The position numbers were made by a program, and so were the translations under genes. This document shows, one piece after another, positions 33,195-39,460 of a stretch of DNA of 39,460 nt. This stretch comes from Burkholderiales bacterium (GTDB lineage Bacteria > Pseudomonadota > Gammaproteobacteria > Burkholderiales > Burkholderiaceae_C), in NCBI GenBank assembly GCA_005793295.1, contig SXSX01000106.1, positions 1 through 39,460 on the forward strand, in the 5' to 3' direction. The notes beneath the pieces are model-generated. The model had not been told where the DNA came from. It worked only from the letters and a program-made list of their open reading frames with translations, and did not search any database. Each line of letters opens with the position of its first letter. The first letter of the stretch is position 1.

Positions 33195-33536
33195 TTAATG
33201 AACCAAGACGGGGTTCTGCGCTAACTCTGCGTATTGCGACAGTGTGTCTTCGACTTCTTCTTGGGTCGGCATATTGACCTGCCAAGCGACGATGTGCTGC
33301 TGAAAAAGCTCAGCCCATGAACCATCAAGGTACACCTCTTTACCAGAGCGTTTATCCACAATTTCAAAGCCGTGGCGGGCCAGCATCGGCACCCCTTGGG
33401 GGTATTGGTCGGTTTTCACGTCACTCAACGCCGTATTGCCCGGGCCAGAGGCCGCCTCAGGGCTCATGTTCTGCGATTGGGCGTTGGCCAACATATGGGT
33501 GACGGTGAATGTTTCAGAATCGTAGAGCGTGTGCAT
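33195..33536 (-). CDS. DUF3567 family protein
   Basis: 113-residue soluble protein. The second half (ARHGFEIVDKRSGKEVYLDGSWAELFQQHI, then PTQEEVEDTLSQYAELAQNPVLVH) matches the DUF3567 family conserved in Burkholderiales as I recall it. The start is ATG 33536 (MHTLYDSETFTVTH); the longer frame to 33596 has no family match. A low-complexity insertion at about 24-45 separates the two conserved parts. Function unknown. Confidence 0.85.
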   Translation of the reverse strand: MHTLYDSETFTVTHMLANAQSQNMSPEAASGPGNTALSDVKTDQYPQGVPMLARHGFEIVDKRSGKEVYLDGSWAELFQQHIVAWQVNMPTQEEVEDTLSQYAELAQNPVLVH

Positions 33537-33611
33537 GCGGTGGTCTTTGTGGTTTGCCTTCAGGAAAAGACATGGGGTGAGCATCTCACATTTCAAGGGT
33601 AACAGGAATTT

Positions 33612-34673
33612 CTAGGGTTTTTGGCTTGAAATCCACTGCATATCCACTTCATCGCCATTGCTTTGGGTTAAACGGATACGGGCGGGCAGGTAATCGAGTT
33701 GGGGTGCCAGCCAAAGTTCGACCCGGGTATCGTATTCCCCAGTTCGCTCGCGCAACAGGGCCACCGCAGGCACGGGGCCCGCATCGAGTTTCAAAATCTC
33801 AGGCTTCCCAACCTGAAAAACCCAGTTTTCTGAGCTGCGGGGCCCGACCGCTTGAAACGGCAAGGGCATGCCTGGCTTGATACGGGTGGGCTCGCCAGCA
33901 AACATCGCCGCCAATTGCATAAAAATACTCAGTTGGTCTTGGGCCAAGGCTTGCAGGGGTGCGTCCGGCGTATTGGCGCTAAAGCTCACCCGCCCTTTTT
34001 GACGTTCGAAATGGGCTGCAACTTCGGAGCGCACTTTGTCGCCAAAACGCAGCGGCTCCAACCCATCCAGCGTGACTTGCCCTTTGCTGGTTTGCACACG
34101 TGCGCCCAACAGAAAGTGGCTGATCTCTAATCGCGCGTCATAGGTTTTACCGTCGTGCAACCACAGCAACTCCCCATTGACGTAGTAATTAAAACTCTTA
34201 ATGACGCCGTGCACTTTGTAGCGCAAACGGGTAGATCCAGGCAGCAGCAGGCTCCACCGAGGGGGGCTTGCGTCTACCTCCGCAACCACAGCAGCTGCAG
34301 CAGGCGACGAGGCGGGTTCAAGCGAGGGGCTTGGGGCTGAAGATTCGGACGGGGACGCTGACGGTAGCGGCTCCGAAGACGCTAGTTCGGTTGCAGGTTG
34401 CACTGTTTCAGCAGATGCAATGGGAGTCGCGGCGCTTGCCGTTTTTTTGGCTACCCGCACCATCGGAGCCACTATCTTCGCGGGCTCTGCGGCCGCGGGG
34501 CGCTCCAAGCGCACGCTTCGGGTAGTGAAAGCGCGGTTCACTTGGCCCTGGGGTTGGGCTTGGGGCCACACCAGCAACGCCTCTGACAACGATTGCAAAA
34601 TCCCGAGATGGCCCAAGAAAACGGCCAGCGCCAAGGCGCAGCCAAGCACCCAAGGCCGCCAGCGTTTAGGCAT
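33612..34673 (-). CDS. DUF3108 family protein, membrane-anchored
   Basis: 353-residue protein with an N-terminal membrane segment (WVLGCALALAVFLGHLGIL, about 8-26), a long Pro/Ala/Ser/Glu-rich spacer (about 55-140) and a C-terminal beta-rich DUF3108 domain (about 145-350: STRLRYKVHGVIKSFNYYVNGE; VWLAP-like ELWLAPQLDYLPARIRLTQSNGDEVDMQW). It is probably exposed to the periplasm through the spacer. Its ATG overlaps the helicase stop by 8 bp, indicating translational coupling. Function unknown; DUF3108 proteins are often seen in proteobacteria next to nucleotide or envelope genes. Confidence 0.82.
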   Translation of the reverse strand: MPKRWRPWVLGCALALAVFLGHLGILQSLSEALLVWPQAQPQGQVNRAFTTRSVRLERPAAAEPAKIVAPMVRVAKKTASAATPIASAETVQPATELASSEPLPSASPSESSAPSPSLEPASSPAAAAVVAEVDASPPRWSLLLPGSTRLRYKVHGVIKSFNYYVNGELLWLHDGKTYDARLEISHFLLGARVQTSKGQVTLDGLEPLRFGDKVRSEVAAHFERQKGRVSFSANTPDAPLQALAQDQLSIFMQLAAMFAGEPTRIKPGMPLPFQAVGPRSSENWVFQVGKPEILKLDAGPVPAVALLRERTGEYDTRVELWLAPQLDYLPARIRLTQSNGDEVDMQWISSQKP

Positions 34674-35949
34674 GGGGCAAAGCCGCAGCGTGGGCTGCCG
34701 CGCGAAGCTTGTCTTTTTTACTCGGCCGTTTGCCTTTGACACCGCCGTTTCCGCTCATGTCTGTAGCAGTCGTTGTTGCGGTCACATTAGCATTCAAAGT
34801 AGGCTCAAAGCCCTCCACCGTTTCCATAGGAACGGCCAAACCTTGGCGTTTTTCAATCAACCGCCAATGCGCTTGGGTGTCGGCGCTCACCAAGCTCACC
34901 GCCAAACCCGCTTCGCCGGATCTCCCGGTGCGGCCGATGCGGTGGGTGTAATCATCGGCAGATCGCGGCAAGTCGTAGTTAACCACCACAGGTAACTGCA
35001 CCACGTCAATGCCCCGCGCTGCCAAATCAGTCGCAACTACCACGCGAATCCGCGATGCCTTGAAATCATCCAAGACCTGGGTCCGCTTGCCTTGGCTGAG
35101 TTGGCCGTGCAAGGGTTCCGCGTCAATGCCTGCTTTGCGAAGTTTGTCTGCCACAATTTCTGCAGAATACTTCGTCGCTACAAAAACTAAAGCACGGCTC
35201 CAGCCCGAATGCTGCAACAAGTGCCGCAAAAGCTGCGTTCGCGCTCGCGGATCAACGGCAATAGCACGTTGGGTGATATCAGGAACTGAGCCTGGCTTTG
35301 GCAATACATCAATGCACAGCGGCGTGTTCAACAGGCTCTGCGCAAGGGCATTGACTGCCGGCGCGAAGGTAGCGGAGAAAAAGAGGTTTTGGCGCTTTTG
35401 TGGCAGCAAAGCCACCACACGTTGGAGCTCTTCGCTAAAGCCAGCGTCAAGCATGCGGTCGGCTTCGTCTAACACCAAGGTTCGCACCGCGCCTAATGCC
35501 AAAGCGTTGTGGTCAACCAAGTCCAATAGCCTGCCGGGCGTTGCAACTACGATATCGGTTCCCCGGCGCAAGCCCATCATTTGCGGGTTGATCGACACAC
35601 CACCAAACACCACCGTGATTTTGAGAGGCTGCGGCAAAGACTGTGCTAGTCCTTTGAAAACCTCACCCACCTGTACCGCCAGTTCACGGGTCGGGACCAC
35701 GACCAGCGTGTGGGCTCGGCGCTCCCATGATGCGGCGCGGCCTGCCACCGCATCCTCCAAAGCACGCTGCAAAAGCGGCAAAGCAAACGCCGCCGTTTTA
35801 CCTGAGCCCGTTTGGGCACAGGCCAAAACATCTTGGCCTTGGAGCACAGCGGCAATGGCTTGGGTTTGAACCGGGGTGGGCTCCTTAAAGCCTGCAGCAC
35901 GGGCGGCAGCGCACAAGTCGGTAGACAAACCAAGAAGAGAAAAAGGCAT
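34666..35949 (-). CDS. rhlE: DEAD-box RNA helicase, RhlE type
   Basis: 427-residue ATP-dependent RNA helicase. Motifs in order: Q motif (FKEPTPVQTQAI), I AQTGSGKT (Lys51), Ia PTRELAVQ, Ib VATPGRLLD, II DEAD, III SAT, IV LVFVATK, V ATDLAARGID and VI HRIGRTGR. The short C-terminus (GGVKGKRPSKKDKLRAAAHAAAL) is basic, as in RhlE rather than DbpA or CsdA. ATG 35949 is used; a TTG at 35961 is in frame but has no ribosome site. The region just upstream is strongly structured (see leader feature). It probably remodels RNA during ribosome assembly or cold growth. Confidence 0.92.
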   Translation of the reverse strand: MPFSLLGLSTDLCAAARAAGFKEPTPVQTQAIAAVLQGQDVLACAQTGSGKTAAFALPLLQRALEDAVAGRAASWERRAHTLVVVPTRELAVQVGEVFKGLAQSLPQPLKITVVFGGVSINPQMMGLRRGTDIVVATPGRLLDLVDHNALALGAVRTLVLDEADRMLDAGFSEELQRVVALLPQKRQNLFFSATFAPAVNALAQSLLNTPLCIDVLPKPGSVPDITQRAIAVDPRARTQLLRHLLQHSGWSRALVFVATKYSAEIVADKLRKAGIDAEPLHGQLSQGKRTQVLDDFKASRIRVVVATDLAARGIDVVQLPVVVNYDLPRSADDYTHRIGRTGRSGEAGLAVSLVSADTQAHWRLIEKRQGLAVPMETVEGFEPTLNANVTATTTATDMSGNGGVKGKRPSKKDKLRAAAHAAALPHA

Positions 35950-35950
35950 T

Positions 35951-36016
35951 CGGGGCAACAATCAGTGAGGCGCGACTCCTGAAAAATTCAGGATGAACAC
36001 CCCCGATTTTGCCCCG
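35951..36016 (-). promoter_or_regulatory. Structured 5' leader of rhlE
   Basis: The leader, read on the minus strand, has CGGGGCAA at 36016-36009 paired with TTGCCCCG at 35958-35951, which ends two bases before the rhlE ATG. Inside the loop is a second hairpin, TCCTGAA-x3-TTCAGGA (35993-35977). No purine-rich ribosome site lies near the ATG, so the start region is buried in the outer stem. This could be a temperature- or RhlE-responsive switch. Confidence 0.45.
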
Positions 36017-36036
36017 AGTTAGTGAACCTACCGAAA

Positions 36037-36053
36037 CGTCGCTTTTAGCGACG
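36037..36053 (-). terminator. Weak hairpin after HiPIP gene
   Basis: CGTCGCT-x3-AGCGACG forms a perfect 7-bp stem, 15 bp past the HiPIP stop. On the minus strand it is followed only by TTTCGG, so a Rho-independent terminator is possible but weak. Confidence 0.4.
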
Positions 36054-36067
36054 CCCGCCAAGTGCCA

Positions 36068-36373
36068 TTAGGCTTTTTTAGCGTAGGCGCTGCACCAGCC
36101 TTTGCCAGCAACTTGTTTGCCCGCAAACAAGGGGCAGCCACCTGCTGCGTCGCCAGCCTTTGCTTGGTACAAAGCACATGTGATGCAGTTTTGACCGGCC
36201 GCAAATTTAGGGAACTTGACTTTGTCGACCTTGCTGGCATCGGCTTTGTAACCCAAGCCTACAGCGGCGGGATCTGTCTCGGCCAGCATGGGCGGCGCAG
36301 CAAATACGGAACCCGCAAGTAAAGCACTTGCACCCAAACCCAGTTGCGCTACGAATTCACGACGATTTGACAT
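36068..36373 (-). CDS. High-potential iron-sulfur protein (HiPIP)
   Basis: 101-residue precursor of a HiPIP, a periplasmic electron carrier with one [4Fe-4S] cluster. A Tat-type signal (NRREFVAQLGLGASALLAG) is followed by the mature domain with cluster ligands Cys63, Cys66, Cys80 and Cys94 (CITC, GGCPLF, WCSAY) in the family spacing. Such proteins carry electrons between the bc1 complex and terminal oxidases or reaction centres. The gene is monocistronic by appearance and is preceded by a perfect FNR box at 36454-36467 with a well-placed -10. Confidence 0.95.
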   Translation of the reverse strand: MSNRREFVAQLGLGASALLAGSVFAAPPMLAETDPAAVGLGYKADASKVDKVKFPKFAAGQNCITCALYQAKAGDAAGGCPLFAGKQVAGKGWCSAYAKKA

Positions 36374-36425
36374 GGTATTTTTTCCAATGAAGTAAAGCCA
36401 GCAGCACCATAGCTGCGCAGCTGCA

Positions 36426-36467
36426 ATTATTATCGCTTGCCTAGGGCATGGGATTGATTCAAATCAA
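36426..36467 (-). promoter_or_regulatory. FNR class II promoter of HiPIP gene
   Basis: On the minus strand, TTGATTTGAATCAA (36467-36454) matches TTGAT-N4-ATCAA exactly. Downstream, the overlapping hexamers GATAAT (36434-36429) and AATAAT (36431-36426) fall where a -10 should be if the box is centred near -41.5, with a start near 36419. A 46-base leader would remain. This is the standard layout for activation by FNR or Anr under low oxygen. Confidence 0.7.
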
Positions 36468-36500
36468 TGCCCTTGGGCGTCACTCGGCAACGGGCTGTAA

Positions 36501-37694
36501 TTAGCCTAAGGCCCGGCGCGTCAAAACCTCAAAGGCGGGAAGGGTTTTACCTTCCAAGACTTCTAAAAATGCGCCGCCGCCCGTGGATATATAGCCCATG
36601 TTCGACTCGATGCCATATTTCGCAATGGCAGCCAACGTGTCACCGCCCCCGGCAATACTAAAGGCGCTGGATTCGGCAATCGCATGGGCAATCACTTTCG
36701 TGCCATTTTCAAACGCAGCAAACTCAAACACCCCCACCGGGCCGTTCCTGACAATGGTGCCGGCTTGCTTGAGTTGAGCCGCCAATCGTTGCGCCGTTTG
36801 AGGCCCGATGTCCAAAATCAAATCATCGTCCGCCACGTCAGTTGCCGCTTTCACATTGGCCACGGCATCCGGCGCAAATGTTTTTGCTGTCACTACATCG
36901 GTCGGAATGGGAACGGCAGCGCCGCGGGCCTGCATTGCAGCAATCACGGCTTTGGCTTGGTCTAACAAATCTGGTTCTGCCAGGCTCTTTCCGATATTGA
37001 GGCCAGCAGCCAACATAAAGGTGTTGGCAATACCGCCACCCACAATGAGTTGGTCTACATTGGCGGCCAGGCTTTGCAAAATGGTGAGCTTGGTTGACAC
37101 CTTAGAGCCCGCCACAATCGCCACCAGCGGCCGCTTGGGCGCCAACAGGGCTTTTGAAATCGCATCCATCTCCGCAGCCAACAACGGGCCAGCGCAGGCT
37201 ATTTTTGCAAACTGCGCAATGCCGTAGGTGCTGGCCTCGGCGCGGTGCGCGGTGCCAAATGCATCGTGCACAAAAATATCACACAGCCCCGCCATTTTTC
37301 GCGACAAAGCTTCGTCGTTTTTCTTTTCGCCCACATTCACGCGACAGTTTTCAAGCAGAACCACTTGACCAGGAGCAACCGCCACGCCGTCAAGCCAGTG
37401 CGTGACCAACTTCACTTCGCGCCCCAGCAATGCGCCCAATCGCTCTGCCACCGGAGCCAAGGTATCGGCCGGATTGAACGCCCCTTCGGTAGGTCGGCCT
37501 AAATGCGAGGTCACCATCACGGCAGCTCCCGCGTCTAAAGCCATCTGGATACACGGCACGCTTGCCCGTACCCGCGTGTCCTCCGTGATCGCTCCGTTGG
37601 CGTCTTGCGGCACGTTGAGATCGGCGCGAATGAATACGCGTTGGCCAGCGACTCTGCCTTGGGCACATAAATCAGAAAAACGAAGAAAGTTCAT
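36501..37694 (-). CDS. pgk: Phosphoglycerate kinase
   Basis: 397-residue glycolytic enzyme interconverting 1,3-bisphosphoglycerate and 3-phosphoglycerate with ADP/ATP. Family segments: [12 protein letters not shown] near the N-terminus, [75 protein letters not shown] and the nucleotide loop [16 protein letters not shown] with [17 protein letters not shown]. Start is ATG 37694; the codons upstream to 37745 are AT-rich leader. It lies between azlD (34 bp) and HiPIP on the same strand, but each seems to have its own promoter region. Confidence 0.97.
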   Translation of the reverse strand: MNFLRFSDLCAQGRVAGQRVFIRADLNVPQDANGAITEDTRVRASVPCIQMALDAGAAVMVTSHLGRPTEGAFNPADTLAPVAERLGALLGREVKLVTHWLDGVAVAPGQVVLLENCRVNVGEKKNDEALSRKMAGLCDIFVHDAFGTAHRAEASTYGIAQFAKIACAGPLLAAEMDAISKALLAPKRPLVAIVAGSKVSTKLTILQSLAANVDQLIVGGGIANTFMLAAGLNIGKSLAEPDLLDQAKAVIAAMQARGAAVPIPTDVVTAKTFAPDAVANVKAATDVADDDLILDIGPQTAQRLAAQLKQAGTIVRNGPVGVFEFAAFENGTKVIAHAIAESSAFSIAGGGDTLAAIAKYGIESNMGYISTGGGAFLEVLEGKTLPAFEVLTRRALG

Positions 37695-37728
37695 AGCGAT
37701 GTGAATATTGAAAAATGAAAAAACTAAT

Positions 37729-38103
37729 TTACCAACCCAAGCCAATATGTAAAGGCAGGTAGACCGCCATGCCTGAGATGATGGTGCCTAACACGGCTTG
37801 ACCCGCACCTTTGCGCCAGAAAAAATACAGGGCGCCACCTACGAAGCCATACAGCCGCGCATCCATCAGCGTATGAATAAACACGCCTTGGGTCATCACC
37901 ACTTCAGGAATTACCACAGCAGAAAGCGCAGCGATGGGCGCGTATTGCAAGCCCCGTTGCGCCCAACGGGGCAAGGTCCAAGGTGTATCGGAAATAAAGA
38001 AAAAAGACCGCGAAATCACAGTGATCACTGCCATCCAAAATATGGTCCACAAGGTATGGGCATCAGCATAAGCACTTAAGCCCGTGGTGAAAAAGTCCAT
38101 CAT
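37729..38103 (-). CDS. azlD: AzlD family branched-chain amino acid transport protein
   Basis: 124-residue small membrane protein with about four helices ([65 protein letters not shown]). AzlD is the small partner of AzlC in branched-chain amino acid export or 4-azaleucine resistance. ATG 38103 overlaps the azlC stop (ATGA); the next codon is also ATG and may be used. The frame upstream to 38325 runs inside azlC and is not coding. Confidence 0.9.
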   Translation of the reverse strand: MMDFFTTGLSAYADAHTLWTIFWMAVITVISRSFFFISDTPWTLPRWAQRGLQYAPIAALSAVVIPEVVMTQGVFIHTLMDARLYGFVGGALYFFWRKGAGQAVLGTIISGMAVYLPLHIGLGW

Positions 38104-38837
38104 GTCCTCTCCACGCTGGGCGCTTGGCTGGGTAGCTTTTCCAACAGCAAACACAGCGCCACTGCGGCAGCAATGGCCACCAAGATATTGAGTTTCAAGG
38201 GCAGCGCAAAGGCGGCGACTGCGGCGGTACCCGCTACGCCCGCCGACACCCAACGCAGCCGGCTCGTGGCCAGCGAGCACAAGATCCCGCTTAAAGCCAA
38301 AACGCCCGCAAAACCCAAGCCCCATGCAGTAGGGATAAAGTTTGCCAAGACGACCCCTAAAACACTGAAGCTGACCCAGCTGAACCAGTTGATCCCGCCA
38401 TTGCCTGCCAAGTACGCCATTTGGGCGGCGCGGCCTTCTTCGTCTTCTGCGGGCTTGGCAAAGCGTTTGACAAACAAAACGTAAGTGAGGTCAGCCGTGA
38501 AGTAGCCGGTGACCAAGCGTTGCCAGCGCGGCAAATGCATCACGAAAGGCCGCATGTGGGCGCTAAAGACCACAAACCGCAAATTCACGCAAAACGCCGT
38601 AGCCAAAATAATCCACATCGGCGCACCCGCTAGCAACAAAGGAATAGCTGCCAATTGCGAGCTTCCAGCAAACACCAATAGGCTCATGGCCAATGCTTCT
38701 ACCGTCGTCATGCCCGACTTGACCATGGCCACGCCCGTCATCAAGCCCCAAGCTGCGATGCCCGGGGCGACGCTGAGCATGTCGAAAAATCCTTGGCGAA
38801 ATTCTGGGCGACGCCGATTGGCAGACAAAAAGAACAT
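38100..38837 (-). CDS. azlC: AzlC family ABC-independent branched-chain amino acid permease
   Basis: 245-residue inner-membrane permease. The N-terminal family signature (FRQGFFDMLSVAPGIAAWGLMTGVAMVKSGMTTVEALAMSLLVFAGSSQLAAIPL) and the central NLRFVVFSAHMRPFVMHLPRWQRLV are characteristic of AzlC/YgaZ. It works with AzlD to export branched-chain amino acids. Its ATG overlaps the last base of the fmt stop (TGATG) and its stop overlaps azlD, so fmt-azlC-azlD form an operon. Confidence 0.93.
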   Translation of the reverse strand: MFFLSANRRRPEFRQGFFDMLSVAPGIAAWGLMTGVAMVKSGMTTVEALAMSLLVFAGSSQLAAIPLLLAGAPMWIILATAFCVNLRFVVFSAHMRPFVMHLPRWQRLVTGYFTADLTYVLFVKRFAKPAEDEEGRAAQMAYLAGNGGINWFSWVSFSVLGVVLANFIPTAWGLGFAGVLALSGILCSLATSRLRWVSAGVAGTAAVAAFALPLKLNILVAIAAAVALCLLLEKLPSQAPSVERT

Positions 38838-39460
38838 CAGTTTGCATTTCCTATGGAAAAGTGGCTGCCTACAGCGACGTTGCAGCCGCGCAAAAAATCA
38901 GCAGCAGGCATGCGCTTGCTTCCTGGGCGTTGAAGTTGCGTTAGTCGCAGCATGCCGTGACCGCAGGCCACCACAATACCTTGCTCGCTGACCGCAAGCA
39001 CTTGGCCCGCAGTGGCGCTGGTTGAACTAGCCAAGGATGACACGTCCGCCATCTCCGACATCGACAGTTCCTGCGCCGCCCACACCTTGAATGTCTCACC
39101 TTGAAAATTTGTCTGCGCGACGGGAAAGGGGTCAAAGGCGCGAACCTGGCGGGCGATCTGCGCTGCATCGTGATTCCATTGAATCACCGCTTCGGATTTT
39201 TCAATTTTGTGTGCGTACGTAATGCCTTCTAGCGGTTGCGCTGTCGCACTCAGTGTCTCAGGATGTGCCAAAGCCCGAACCATCATTTGGGCGCCCAAAG
39301 TCGCTACACGGTCGTGCAAACTGGCGGTGGTTTCGGTTGCCGCGATGGCGATGCTTGTCTGAGCAAGCATGGCGCCAGTGTCTAGCCCTGCATCCATTTG
39401 CATGATCGTGACACCGCTGTGGCTATCGCCCGCCTCAATGGCCCGATGGATCGGCGCGGC
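38837..39460 (-). CDS. fmt: Methionyl-tRNA formyltransferase (5' end outside window)
   Basis: C-terminal 207 residues of Fmt, which formylates initiator Met-tRNA. The visible part opens in APIHRAIEAGDSHSGVTIMQMDAGLDTGAML, part of the catalytic domain, and goes on to ITYAHKIEKSEAVIQW, the linker to the C-terminal domain, then AFDPFPVAQTNF and PAADFLRGCNV. The start lies past the right edge; an internal ATG at 39403 is not the real start. It overlaps azlC by one base. Confidence 0.95.
   Translation of the reverse strand, partial: AAPIHRAIEAGDSHSGVTIMQMDAGLDTGAMLAQTSIAIAATETTASLHDRVATLGAQMMVRALAHPETLSATAQPLEGITYAHKIEKSEAVIQWNHDAAQIARQVRAFDPFPVAQTNFQGETFKVWAAQELSMSEMADVSSLASSTSATAGQVLAVSEQGIVVACGHGMLRLTQLQRPGSKRMPAADFLRGCNVAVGSHFSIGNAN

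Noticed and set aside
33178-33225. Imperfect inverted repeat AACCCGT/ACGGGGTT between psd and the DUF3567 gene
   Set aside because: Contains a bulge, overlaps the DUF3567 C-terminus and lacks a convincing T tract, so not called a terminator.
1-39460. CRISPR arrays, insertion sequences, tRNA and rRNA genes, prophage genes
   Set aside because: Looked for by eye and not found; intergenic gaps are all shorter than about 220 bp.

Overview
The window looks like chromosome from a betaproteobacterium of the order Burkholderiales, most like Comamonadaceae. The evidence is moderately high GC, two orphan Bug-type (tripartite tricarboxylate) binding proteins, a DUF3567 protein of the kind typical of Burkholderiales, a short PutA without the ribbon-helix-helix domain next to a divergent Lrp-type regulator, and a HiPIP. 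No insertion sequence, CRISPR array, tRNA or rRNA gene was seen. Genus cannot be fixed from the window alone.

Bases 1-8058 hold the most unusual unit. It is a minus-strand operon of at least nine genes that runs off the left edge. Reading 7187 to 1 it encodes an SsuABC/TauABC-like importer (binding protein, ATPase, permease), a TauD-like Fe(II)/2-oxoglutarate dioxygenase that keeps the iron, 2-oxoglutarate and sulfonate-contact positions of taurine dioxygenase, a CoA-acylating aldehyde dehydrogenase with a probable C-terminal encapsulation helix, a BMC-T shell protein, a SnoaL-like/Cys-rich mosaic protein, a BMC-P vertex protein and a BMC-H shell protein (cut by the window). I read this as an aerobic bacterial microcompartment pathway: import of a sulfonate-like compound, oxygen-dependent cleavage to an aldehyde, and conversion of the aldehyde to acyl-CoA inside a shell. 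A divergent cysteine-free Crp/Fnr regulator and a perfect TTGAT-N4-ATCAA box sit in the promoter region.

Bases 8088-14961 carry proline catabolism (Lrp-type regulator and divergent putA), an orphan Bug binding protein, a conserved-looking unknown gene and choline-sulfatase (betC). Bases 15060-24588 are a lipopolysaccharide cluster: a core-type glycosyltransferase, msbA, a polysaccharide deacetylase, a methyltransferase and a DUF6492-like protein on the plus strand, converging on an O-antigen ligase, a GT2 enzyme and an 831-residue fusion of two GT4 enzymes on the minus strand. Much of 16-22 kb is visibly AT-rich compared with its surroundings, as is common for laterally exchanged surface-polysaccharide genes.

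Bases 24697-39460 are mainly metabolic and housekeeping genes: a biotinyl-domain/carboxyltransferase fusion, an aminotransferase coupled to a second Bug protein, an orphan HigA with a HigB remnant, a PNPOx-like flavoprotein, a stand-alone glcD, a LysR regulator, psd, DUF3567 and DUF3108 proteins, a RhlE-type helicase with a structured leader, a HiPIP preceded by a near-ideal FNR class II promoter, pgk, azlCD and the 3' part of fmt.
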